A stretch of 64,000 nt of DNA from Janthinobacterium lividum. Its GTDB lineage: Bacteria; Pseudomonadota; Gammaproteobacteria; Burkholderiales; Burkholderiaceae_D. Below are positions 57,216 to 64,000 of the stretch, one piece after another. The position numbers were made by a program, and so were the translations under genes. The first letter of the stretch is position 1; every line of letters starts with the position of its first letter. The stretch spans positions 1,922,001-1,986,000 of the forward strand of contig NZ_CP139976.1 in NCBI RefSeq assembly GCF_034424625.1, in the 5' to 3' direction. The notes under the pieces are model-generated. The model was not told the origin of the DNA. It ran no database searches and saw nothing but the letters and a program-made list of their open reading frames with translations.

Positions 57216-58460
57216 TCAGTCTTTGCGGCCGGCTTTCCAGTTCAGGCCAAAGCTGTAGCGCTCGTCCATGGCCTGGTGCGCCGTGATTTTACCTTGGCCG
57301 CCGAAGTATTCCACCAACTTTGTCACCTGCAGGTTGCCGCCGTGGTTTTCCAGCATGGCGATGGCGCACATGGCGTGCTGGCTGTCGCTGTCGAGGCGCA
57401 CTTCCACCGTCGGCTGGCCGGGAATCTCGATCGTCACGACGCCATCGGTGGCGGCCCAGTTCGGCACGCCTTCGTAGATGAAGGCGTACACGAGCACGCG
57501 CTTGATCTGGTCGAAATGGGTGCCGTTGATGAAGATGTTTTCGCCGCTGCTGATGCTGCCCGTGCGGTCGTCGCCTTCCAGGTGGATGTACGGCGGACGG
57601 TCGTAGGCGCCCCAGCTGTTGCCCAGCGCCTGCACGGCGCTTTTGCTGCCATTGCTCATTTCGAACAGGCAGCCGATGTCGAGGTCGATGCCGCCCGCAC
57701 GGCCGGCCGGTTTGTTGAACAGCTTGCCGAGGAAGCCCGTGTCCAGCTTCGACGCGGGAGCCTGGCCTTGCGACGCGCTCTGGTTCCAGTTCAGGTTGAC
57801 CCGGATGCGGCCATAGCCGCCGCTGTCGCGCTTGTCGAGCGAGATCTTGTCGCCGCGTTTTTCCAGGCGGATTTTCGACAGCGAGATTTTATTCGCTGGC
57901 GGCGGGGCCGCCGGCGTGGGCACGGAAGCCGGCGCTGGCGCCGGGGAGGATGCCCCCGCTTCGCTGCCGCCAAAGTGCTTCAGCAGGGCCGCCAGGCCGC
58001 CCGCGAAACCCTGGCCCACGGCGCCGAAGCGCCAGCTGCCGTCGCGGCGATACAGTTCGCCGATGATGACGGCTTTTTCATCCTGGAAGTCATTGCCCGT
58101 GAAGGCAAACGTGGCCGCCTGGCCCAGCGCCATGCTGGAATTGCCCAGCGCGCGCATGCTGCCCTGTTCCGTCGCCGCCGTGAACACCAGCTTGTCGATC
58201 GAGGCGGGCAGGCGGGAAAGGTCGACCTGGAAGGTGGAGCGGGGGCCGTTCAAGTCTACCGTGATGGCGTTGTCCGGCGCGCTTTTCTGGTTGAAGAACA
58301 CCATGTAGCGGTCGTCCGACAGCTTGCCGGCCGCATCGACGCCGAAGCAGCTGACGTCCACTTCCATCGAGCCCGAAACGATATCGAGCGTGACGGCAAA
58401 CGGGCCATTCAAGCCCAGGTCAGCCAGTTTGCCTTTTTGTCCGCGTGTGAAATTGGTCAT
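57216..58460 (-). CDS. TerD-domain tellurium resistance/stress protein (TerA-like)
   Basis: A 414-residue protein with two parts. Residues 1 to about 155 form a TerD-type domain (GQKGKLADLGLNGPFAVTLDI; TFAFTGNDFQDEKAVIIGELYRRDGSWRFGAVGQGF). An Ala/Pro linker follows (about 165-190), then a short KISLSKIRLEKRGDKISLDK motif and a second domain (about 215-414; IDLDIGCLFEMSNGSKSAVQALG; RVLVYAFIYEGVPNW). This matches TerA of ter clusters. TerD domains bind calcium and are linked to phage, colicin and tellurite resistance. It ends an operon with overlapping genes. Confidence 0.85.
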   Translation of the reverse strand: MTNFTRGQKGKLADLGLNGPFAVTLDIVSGSMEVDVSCFGVDAAGKLSDDRYMVFFNQKSAPDNAITVDLNGPRSTFQVDLSRLPASIDKLVFTAATEQGSMRALGNSSMALGQAATFAFTGNDFQDEKAVIIGELYRRDGSWRFGAVGQGFAGGLAALLKHFGGSEAGASSPAPAPASVPTPAAPPPANKISLSKIRLEKRGDKISLDKRDSGGYGRIRVNLNWNQSASQGQAPASKLDTGFLGKLFNKPAGRAGGIDLDIGCLFEMSNGSKSAVQALGNSWGAYDRPPYIHLEGDDRTGSISSGENIFINGTHFDQIKRVLVYAFIYEGVPNWAATDGVVTIEIPGQPTVEVRLDSDSQHAMCAIAMLENHGGNLQVTKLVEYFGGQGKITAHQAMDERYSFGLNWKAGRKD

Positions 58461-59452
58461 GGTCGTGCAGTCCCTTCGTCGCTGGAGAGTTGAGTATTCA
58501 AGGAGTGGTGCAAATGGGGGGCGGGCGCCGCGGCGCCATCGGCCGCATGGCGGATGCCGAACAGGCGCGCCTGCTCGATGATGCGCAGCGCCCAGCTGCT
58601 GTGCGTGGCCACTTCGCACATCGATTCCTGCATGCGGAACACGGCCGGGCTGTCCGGGTCGATGATGCGCAGCGCCAGTTCGATGTCCGACTGCGCCACC
58701 TGGTAGTGGCGTTCGATCTGCGGCACCTGGTCCGGGTGGATGGCCGTCTTGGCGATCATGCCGTGCGCCATGTCCTGCGCCACTTCGGCATCGAGCCAGC
58801 TGCCCTGCGACAGGTGCTCGAAGACGGGCGCCGTCAGCTGGAAGCCGTGCGGCTTGAAGATGGTGACCAGGCGGCCGATGACCTGGCCCAGCGGCGTCTG
58901 GTAGATGGTGCCGCTGGTAGGGCGGCGCAATCCCAGCAGGGCCAGCAGATCGTTGCCGCCGATGCGCAGCGCCAGGATGCGGCGCCGCACTTCCGGCGCC
59001 GACAGGATGATGCGGAACTGCTTCATTTCCTCGTCGTCGAACACTTCCGCCGTTTCCAGGGTCGGCATCAGCAGATGGTGCGTGTGGCGCACCAGCTCGA
59101 AATACGCGGCAAAGTTGTGGCGCGTGGATTTCGGCAGCACGAAGCCGCTCAATTTGTCGGCGCCGGGCATGGCCAGCACGCGCGCCAGCACGTCGAGATT
59201 GCGCACGCGCACGAAGCGCAAGGTATCCGATTCGTCGCACATGTTTTGCAGCGCCAGCGACAGGTTGAACAGCGCGTAACTGAGGTCGCGTTCCGCGATG
59301 GCGTCTTCGGTGCAAAGTATGACCGAACGCAAATGGCTGAATTTGTCGCCATTGGCGATCGCCAGCAAGTCCTTGTGCGTGGTCGGCACATACATGGAGG
59401 CGCCCAGCGCCGCTTTATGCTCGCTTTGCGGGTGTAGGGAGTTGTTATCCAT
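58457..59452 (-). CDS. HpcH/HpaI-type C-C bond lyase of ter clusters
   Basis: A 331-residue protein of the TIM-barrel C-C bond lyase family related to citrate lyase beta subunits, a regular member of ter gene neighbourhoods. Features: RSVILCTEDAIAERDL (barrel start), VRVRNLDVLARVL, LDAEVAQDMAHGMIAKTAIHPDQVPQIE (the end-of-barrel HP motif of this superfamily). The start overlaps the StiP gene by eight bases and the stop overlaps the TerA-like gene by four. Substrate unknown. Confidence 0.82.
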   Translation of the reverse strand: MDNNSLHPQSEHKAALGASMYVPTTHKDLLAIANGDKFSHLRSVILCTEDAIAERDLSYALFNLSLALQNMCDESDTLRFVRVRNLDVLARVLAMPGADKLSGFVLPKSTRHNFAAYFELVRHTHHLLMPTLETAEVFDDEEMKQFRIILSAPEVRRRILALRIGGNDLLALLGLRRPTSGTIYQTPLGQVIGRLVTIFKPHGFQLTAPVFEHLSQGSWLDAEVAQDMAHGMIAKTAIHPDQVPQIERHYQVAQSDIELALRIIDPDSPAVFRMQESMCEVATHSSWALRIIEQARLFGIRHAADGAAAPAPHLHHSLNTQLSSDEGTARP

Positions 59453-60551
59453 CGACTGCGCTCCTGATAAGGGCGACCGCCTGGTAAGGCAGCGCCGGTT
59501 CTACTGTGACGGGTATGGCTTTTTCCTGCGCCAGAAGCAGCAAATGTGCCACGTCCGGCGCATTCGTGTCGCGCACGATCAGGCGCTCGGGCACGCGGCG
59601 CAGCAGCACGCGCGTCGCTTCGCCGATGCCTGGCTTGATCAGGTTGATGTCGCTGATGCCGTATTCCTGCTGCGCCGCAGCCATATAGGCTTGCGAGCGG
59701 GCCGCCATGGCTGGCGCATCGCTCGCTTCGGCCAGCGGGATGCCGCTGCTGGCGGCAATCGCCATGGCGTCTGCCACCAGGCCGTCGGCGAAATCGCGCG
59801 ACTGGTCATGCGCTTCGAACTGCGCGTAGTACACGCAGCCATGGAAGTCGTCCGGACCGATGGCATCATTCAACACGGAGCGGCTGACCAGGCCCGAGAC
59901 CGTGGCATTCAGAATGCTTGACGGGATCAGGTAGTCGCTGGCCGATGCGGCGCAGGCGGCCGTGCCTGCCAGGTCGGACAGCACGAACAGGCCGCCGTCG
60001 ATGGCCGTGCCATGCGCCGCGTTGAAATCGTTGACGGTCTGGCGCAGTTCGCGCGAAATCACGCCCTTGCCCGTCCAGCCATCGACGAAGACGAGGGATT
60101 CGGCCGCATGGCCGTGCGCCAGGATGTGCTGCAGGGCATTGGCGTCGATGCCGCGGTCGCGGATGATGGAGACGGAATAGTGGCTGCATTCGCGCTGGAA
60201 CACCTGGCGCAGCAAGTGGCCCAGGATGACGCCCACGGGCGTGCCGGCGCGCGCCAGCGAGACCAGCGTGATGGGGCCCGTGCGCCGCGCCGCGATCAGG
60301 GCGGCCAGGCGCAGGCAGTCGCGCGCCATCTGCAGGCGGTTGGCCGCGAACGCGCTCCGGAACAGGGCCAGGTAGGCGGGCGAGGGCAGGGATTCGGGCG
60401 ACAGCATTTCGCTGTAGTGGCGCTGGCCAGACTGGATCAAGCGCTCTTTTTCGGCCAGGTCGAGGATGGGTTCGAGCGCCATCGGCGTGAGCAGGAACTC
60501 CACGTCTTCCTGGCGGTAGCTGCCGCTGAAATGCTGCGTGCCGTCGGTCAT
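59445..60551 (-). CDS. StiP-family protein: phosphoribosyltransferase-like plus PELOTA domain
   Basis: A 368-residue protein of the family called cysteine protease StiP in databases. A phosphoribosyltransferase-like core carries a PRPP-loop-like LVFVDGWTGKGVISRE. The C-terminal 60 residues (VLLRRVPERLIVRD; DVAHLLLLAQEKAIPVTV) fit the PELOTA RNA-binding domain of these proteins. The ATG at 60551 overlaps the HAD gene stop by four bases. Both enzymatic labels come from family knowledge; activity is unproven here. Confidence 0.8.
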   Translation of the reverse strand: MTDGTQHFSGSYRQEDVEFLLTPMALEPILDLAEKERLIQSGQRHYSEMLSPESLPSPAYLALFRSAFAANRLQMARDCLRLAALIAARRTGPITLVSLARAGTPVGVILGHLLRQVFQRECSHYSVSIIRDRGIDANALQHILAHGHAAESLVFVDGWTGKGVISRELRQTVNDFNAAHGTAIDGGLFVLSDLAGTAACAASASDYLIPSSILNATVSGLVSRSVLNDAIGPDDFHGCVYYAQFEAHDQSRDFADGLVADAMAIAASSGIPLAEASDAPAMAARSQAYMAAAQQEYGISDINLIKPGIGEATRVLLRRVPERLIVRDTNAPDVAHLLLLAQEKAIPVTVEPALPYQAVALIRSAVDG

Positions 60552-61300
60552 AGCGCCGCCACCGTGAGTGCCGCCAGCTGGGTGCCGTTGGGGATGATGG
60601 CGTAGTCGCAGGCGGCCATGAAGCGGGCGTCCGAACGGCTGTCGCCCATGCCGAAGCTGACGATGGGGCCATGTTCGGCTTCCAGCTCCGCGCGCAGGTA
60701 AGCGACGGCGCGTGCCTTGTTCAGGGTTTTCGGCAGCACGGCCAGGTTGTTGCCGTTGCGGTGGATGAAGTAGTCGCTGCCTTCGGTGGCGATCCACTGC
60801 TGCAGCACCTGCTCTTCGATATCGGCCAGGCGTTCGCCGCGCGCTTCGTGATCCTTGACGACGATGTAGAACGGCGTGTTGTAGTCCTCGATCAGGCGCG
60901 CGCGCGAAGGCATGCCCGTCTTGGCCTGGAAATCGTCGATGATGCGCATGGCTTCCCGCAGGCCGGGCAAGGCCGTCTGCATGTCGTCCTGCATCAGGGC
61001 CAGCCAGCCCGCGTCGAGCGCGCCGCCCGGCTGCAGCACGATGCCGCCGTAATCGAGCACGCTGTAGCTGGTAAACGGCAGGTCGACCCTGCGGAAGGCG
61101 TCGCCATTTCTCGCCGTGGCGGGAATCAGGGTCATGCCGCTGTGCGCGAATTCAAAGAAGGCGCGCTGGCGCGCCGTCGTAAACGAGCAGGCGTCGCCAT
61201 TTTTCAGATAGGCGGCCGGCTGCAGGTCGGTCTCGCCCGGGCATTTTTTCGGGGTCTGGAACAGTGTGTCGTCCAGATCAACAAACAGGAATTTCTTCAA
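60548..61300 (-). CDS. HAD-family hydrolase of ter clusters
   Basis: A protein of about 250 residues with HAD motif I (FVDLDDTLF), motif II (LIPATARN), motif III lysine (PKTLNKARAV) and motif IV (GMGDSRSDARFM). Probably a phosphatase acting on the pathway product. Start is uncertain: the TTG at 61300 puts DLDDT near the N-terminus as in relatives and has GAGACC before it, while the ATG at 61336 adds 12 residues without a ribosome site. Either start overlaps the preceding gene. Confidence 0.8.
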   Translation of the reverse strand: MKKFLFVDLDDTLFQTPKKCPGETDLQPAAYLKNGDACSFTTARQRAFFEFAHSGMTLIPATARNGDAFRRVDLPFTSYSVLDYGGIVLQPGGALDAGWLALMQDDMQTALPGLREAMRIIDDFQAKTGMPSRARLIEDYNTPFYIVVKDHEARGERLADIEEQVLQQWIATEGSDYFIHRNGNNLAVLPKTLNKARAVAYLRAELEAEHGPIVSFGMGDSRSDARFMAACDYAIIPNGTQLAALTVAAL

Positions 61301-62435
61301 TTTTGGTCTCTGACTGAAAGTGGAACAGGCGGCCATTCAACTGGCCGGCGAGTTGCATGAGGGCCGGGCTGGCCGGGGTTTCATGGCAGATGAAAACGTG
61401 CTGGTACTGGCCAGGTGCCACGTTGTACAGGTAATTGGCGATGCCTTCGCCGTAGTTGTCGTCGCAGTTGACGATGTGGCCGACGGAGCCCCATGACAGG
61501 ATGGGCGAGCGCGTGGTCGATTGCACCACCACGTTCTTGCCCAGCGCTTCCAGCTCGCGCGCCAGCAGGAACGACGGGTGCATGAATTCGCCCGTGCCCA
61601 GCACCAGCACGGAGTCGCCGGCGCCGATTTCCTGCGCCAGCTGCACCGCCAGGCCTTGCGGCGGCGCCAGGGCGCGTCCCACGCCGATGCGGCCAAACGC
61701 GGGGCTGGCGCCCCGTTCCGCATTCGCCTCGAAGCGCTGCGCGCTGGCTGCTACCGGAGCAGGCGCATCGCCTGCCTGGAAGGCGTACTGGCCGGAGAGC
61801 GCCGCGCCGATGCTGGTGGGCAGGCCGAAACGCTCGCTCAAGCCCGCGTTGGCGGCCTGGCCCATGAAATTGGTGATCACGCCCAGGTGCAGCTTTTCCA
61901 GCTGCGGATAGCGCGCGCGGCACACTTGCACCAGGTTGGCGAAGGTGTTGCCGGTCGACGCTTCATCGTCGATCAGCACCAGGCTGCGGGCCGTGGAAAA
62001 CAGCGCGCTGGCGGCGTCCGATAAATGCAGGAACTGGCGCGGCGCGTGGCTGTGCGACTCCTCGAATTCGAAGAAGGGCACCGTGCCCACGCGGTAGCGC
62101 GAGCTGTGCAAAAACAGGGCTTTCCCATGCGGGTTGGCGCGCAGCCATGCCTCGAACACGCCCTGGCCCAGGCCGACGGCCGTTTCCGCCATGGCGATGA
62201 AGACCACGGGACCGGGCAGGCTGGGGGGGATCTGCGCGGCCAGGTCGTCGTGGATGGCTTGCATGGCGCGCGGCGTGACGGGCCAGTGCTTGCCCAGCAC
62301 CTTGGACAAAAACAGGAAGCCCCGCTTGGCGTTGGCGCGCGCGGCAAAGCCGATCAGCCAGTCCAGCGGAAAGCGCGCCTCGTCCACTTTCAAGGTCAGC
62401 TCGCCCGTGGGCATCTGCTGCTTGACGATGTTCAT
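61278..62435 (-). CDS. Phosphoribosyltransferase with TRSP domain
   Basis: A 385-residue protein: N-terminal phosphoribosyltransferase with the PRPP loop LVLIDDEASTGNTFANLV, then a C-terminal TRSP domain (SVLVLGTGEFMHPSFLLARE; QSTTRSPILSWGSVGHIVNC). These fused enzymes occur in ter-linked biosynthetic clusters and are thought to attach or remove a ribose-phosphate unit. Four-base overlap with the ATP-grasp gene before it and a 23-base overlap with the HAD gene after it. Confidence 0.83.
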   Translation of the reverse strand: MNIVKQQMPTGELTLKVDEARFPLDWLIGFAARANAKRGFLFLSKVLGKHWPVTPRAMQAIHDDLAAQIPPSLPGPVVFIAMAETAVGLGQGVFEAWLRANPHGKALFLHSSRYRVGTVPFFEFEESHSHAPRQFLHLSDAASALFSTARSLVLIDDEASTGNTFANLVQVCRARYPQLEKLHLGVITNFMGQAANAGLSERFGLPTSIGAALSGQYAFQAGDAPAPVAASAQRFEANAERGASPAFGRIGVGRALAPPQGLAVQLAQEIGAGDSVLVLGTGEFMHPSFLLARELEALGKNVVVQSTTRSPILSWGSVGHIVNCDDNYGEGIANYLYNVAPGQYQHVFICHETPASPALMQLAGQLNGRLFHFQSETKIEEIPVC

Positions 62436-63469
62436 GGCAGCTCCACGGCGTAGGCGGCTTCGCCCACGCGCATGCCTTCGTGGATGGCGGGCACGGTGAG
62501 CTTGTCAAAGCCCTGGTCGAAACCGGCCAGCGCCAGGTAGGGCAGGTTCGGGCCGGCAGCGCACGCCATGCCGATGCCGCCCGACATGCGCGGGTTGATT
62601 TCCAGCAGCGCCAGGCCATTCGCGCCTTCGCGGAACTGGATGTTGAAGACGCCATTCAGGCGGTAGTCGCGCGCCAGTTTGTCGCAGGCTGCCAGCAAGT
62701 CGTCGCGCAGTTCGATCAGCTGGCCGCTGCCGCCCCCGTGCAGCTTCTTGCGCGGCACGGCGCAAACGAGCTTGCCCTGGTCGGCGACGCAGTCGGCGCT
62801 GTATTCGTGGCCGTCGAGGTATTCCATCAGCAGCAGGGTCTTGAACGATGCCATCTGCGCCAGGCCGCTGCGCAGCTCTTGCGCATTGATCTGGTAGGCG
62901 GCGCCGGCCAGCAGCAGCTGGGCGCTGGTGCGCTCTTCATCGAGAATGGCAAAGCCCAGGGCATACACGGATTCGGACGGCTTGATGCACAGCTTGCGAT
63001 GCAGCGGACGCAGTTCGGCGTAGGCGGCGTCGTATTCTGCGATCGTGGTGACGGCGCGGTAGTCGGCCGGGCGCGCCATGGACAGATCGAGTCCGTCGCA
63101 GAAGCGCGCCTTGTCGTGCATCAAATTCAGGGTGTCTTCGCTGGCCACGCTGAGCACGCGCGTGCCGATGGCGGCGAAGCGCGCGCTGGCGCTGCCGATC
63201 AGGCCCGCTTCCTTGCCGGGCCAGAAAATCGTGATGCCCCGCTCGCGGCAGAATTCCAGGCACCACTCGACATAATTGAGGCCCGTCAGTCCCGACGGTT
63301 CGACCGCGTATTCGTGGGCCGACAAAAAGGCGGCCGCGTGCGCGTTCGTATTGCTGCACACGATGTGGTAGCGGGGCGCGCCGCTAGTCGCGGCCATGTC
63401 GGCCTCGCGGATCAGGCGCATGGCCGTGCCGACCGAGGAAAATGTTTTGTTGAACCAGACTCTTTGCAT
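62432..63469 (-). CDS. ATP-grasp protein of ter clusters
   Basis: A 345-residue ATP-grasp enzyme resembling carbamoyl-phosphate synthase large-subunit domains: KLCIKPSESVYALGF, FKTLLLMEYLDGHEYSADCV (nucleotide-binding hinge) and ALLEINPRMSGGIGMA (metal and ATP site). Such enzymes form amide or ester bonds using ATP. First gene of the six-gene overlapping unit; the 165 bases upstream up to the AIM24 gene hold a GC-rich inverted repeat but no clear promoter. Confidence 0.83.
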   Translation of the reverse strand: MQRVWFNKTFSSVGTAMRLIREADMAATSGAPRYHIVCSNTNAHAAAFLSAHEYAVEPSGLTGLNYVEWCLEFCRERGITIFWPGKEAGLIGSASARFAAIGTRVLSVASEDTLNLMHDKARFCDGLDLSMARPADYRAVTTIAEYDAAYAELRPLHRKLCIKPSESVYALGFAILDEERTSAQLLLAGAAYQINAQELRSGLAQMASFKTLLLMEYLDGHEYSADCVADQGKLVCAVPRKKLHGGGSGQLIELRDDLLAACDKLARDYRLNGVFNIQFREGANGLALLEINPRMSGGIGMACAAGPNLPYLALAGFDQGFDKLTVPAIHEGMRVGEAAYAVELP

Positions 63470-63634
63470 GTACGGGGACCGGGTAAAGAAAGGGAAAGCC
63501 GCGCGCAGGTGCGCGCGCGGGGAGTCTAACCAGCCAGACTTAACCTGGCCTTAGAATTTTTTTGAACAACAATGTTGAACAACAAACTAGCAGCGCTTTT
63601 GGTACCTGCGCATGGCAGGTATGCTCACGAGAAC

Positions 63635-64000
63635 TTAGCCAGCTTTGCCGGAGGCAGTCCATTTCAGGAAGGCGTCGCGGTTGCGCGAGCAGATGAACAC
63701 CTTGCCCGAGCCGGAAAAGCGCAGCACGATGCCTTCGCCGCTGGTGACGCTATTGACGATATTGCCGAGGAAGCCGCCGATGCCGCCGCCGCTGGCGCCG
63801 CCGCCCGTGGTCACGGAAATCTCGTATTTCAGGCTGTTGTCCCAGCATACGACGTGGGAATTGTCGATCACGACATCCTTGCCCGGCTCGACGTCGAGCT
63901 GGAACATGGAGCCAAAGCCCGACACCACCACCTGGCCCGTGCCGGCCGTCTCCATGACGAAGAAGCCGCCCGACTGGGCGAACAAGGCGTTGCCGATGCT
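63635..64000 (-). CDS. TIGR00266/AIM24 family protein, C-terminal part
   Basis: About 120 C-terminal codons before the window edge; the frame is open to the last base, so the gene continues outside. Residues match the TIGR00266/AIM24 beta-rich family (SGGFFVMETAGTGQVVVSGFGSMFQLDV; GIGGFLGNIVNSVTSGEGIVLRFSG). Members are often found with ter genes and stress proteins. It is on the same strand as the ter-associated unit, 165 bases upstream, and may belong to it. Confidence 0.78.
   Translation of the reverse strand, partial: SIGNALFAQSGGFFVMETAGTGQVVVSGFGSMFQLDVEPGKDVVIDNSHVVCWDNSLKYEISVTTGGGASGGGIGGFLGNIVNSVTSGEGIVLRFSGSGKVFICSRNRDAFLKWTASGKAG

Overview
The window reads as chromosomal DNA of an Oxalobacteraceae betaproteobacterium, most like Janthinobacterium. 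The 16S rRNA gene has Janthinobacterium-type variable regions. Supporting this are GC-rich codon use with few but strong TATAAT promoters, a CysB-type cys cluster and the set of single-copy housekeeping genes. There is no phage, insertion sequence, integrase or CRISPR array. The foreign-looking signals are small palindromic repeats, not gene-bearing mobile elements.

Layout. 1-4.3 kb: sulfite assimilation (cysH fragment, DUF934 protein, cysI), a TauE/SafE-type exporter and the divergent regulator cysB. 4.3-6.2 kb: a SAM methyltransferase and a general porin. 6.2-9.6 kb: three signalling genes, namely a PAS histidine kinase and a LytS/LytR-type kinase-regulator pair. 9.8-15.5 kb: a complete rRNA operon, with tandem promoters, boxA, 16S, tRNA-Ile(GAT), tRNA-Ala(TGC), 23S, 5S and terminator. 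15.5-20.5 kb: an LRR-protein kinase fusion, a nitronate monooxygenase, yajQ, murB and ppnP. 20.5-29.1 kb: a full seven-gene wsp operon (wspABCDEF-R) for surface sensing and cyclic di-GMP production. 29.3-31.5 kb: argF-argG. 31.8-34.6 kb: a 951-residue TPR-GAF histidine kinase. 34.9-38.8 kb: a secreted protein, rsgA, phhB, an M48 protease and orn. 38.8-41.3 kb: a REP cluster, a small gene, a LysR regulator and a divergent EamA exporter. 41.4-45.4 kb: a Fur-type promoter and hmuSTUV for heme use. 45.4-50.9 kb: a tripartite EmrAB-type efflux operon with an extra coupled gene and a LysR regulator. 51-57 kb: a SEC-C protein, srkA, an 816-residue coiled-coil protein, an outer-membrane barrel and a small membrane protein. 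57.2-64 kb: a tightly overlapping ter-associated operon.

The most interesting block is the last. ATP-grasp, phosphoribosyltransferase-TRSP, HAD phosphatase, StiP (phosphoribosyltransferase plus PELOTA) and TIM-barrel C-C lyase genes lie head to tail with 4-23 base overlaps and end in a TerA-like two-part TerD-domain protein. An AIM24/TIGR00266 protein lies just upstream, cut by the window edge. This is the biosynthetic arm proposed for Ter-dependent stress systems; its product is still unknown. Other points of note: the LRR kinase beside the rRNA operon with an altered catalytic loop; a REP element that supplies the stop codon of a gene; an 88-bp stem-loop repeat and its shortened relative, both in 3' flanks; and a copied tRNA-Ile tail inside the rRNA spacer.
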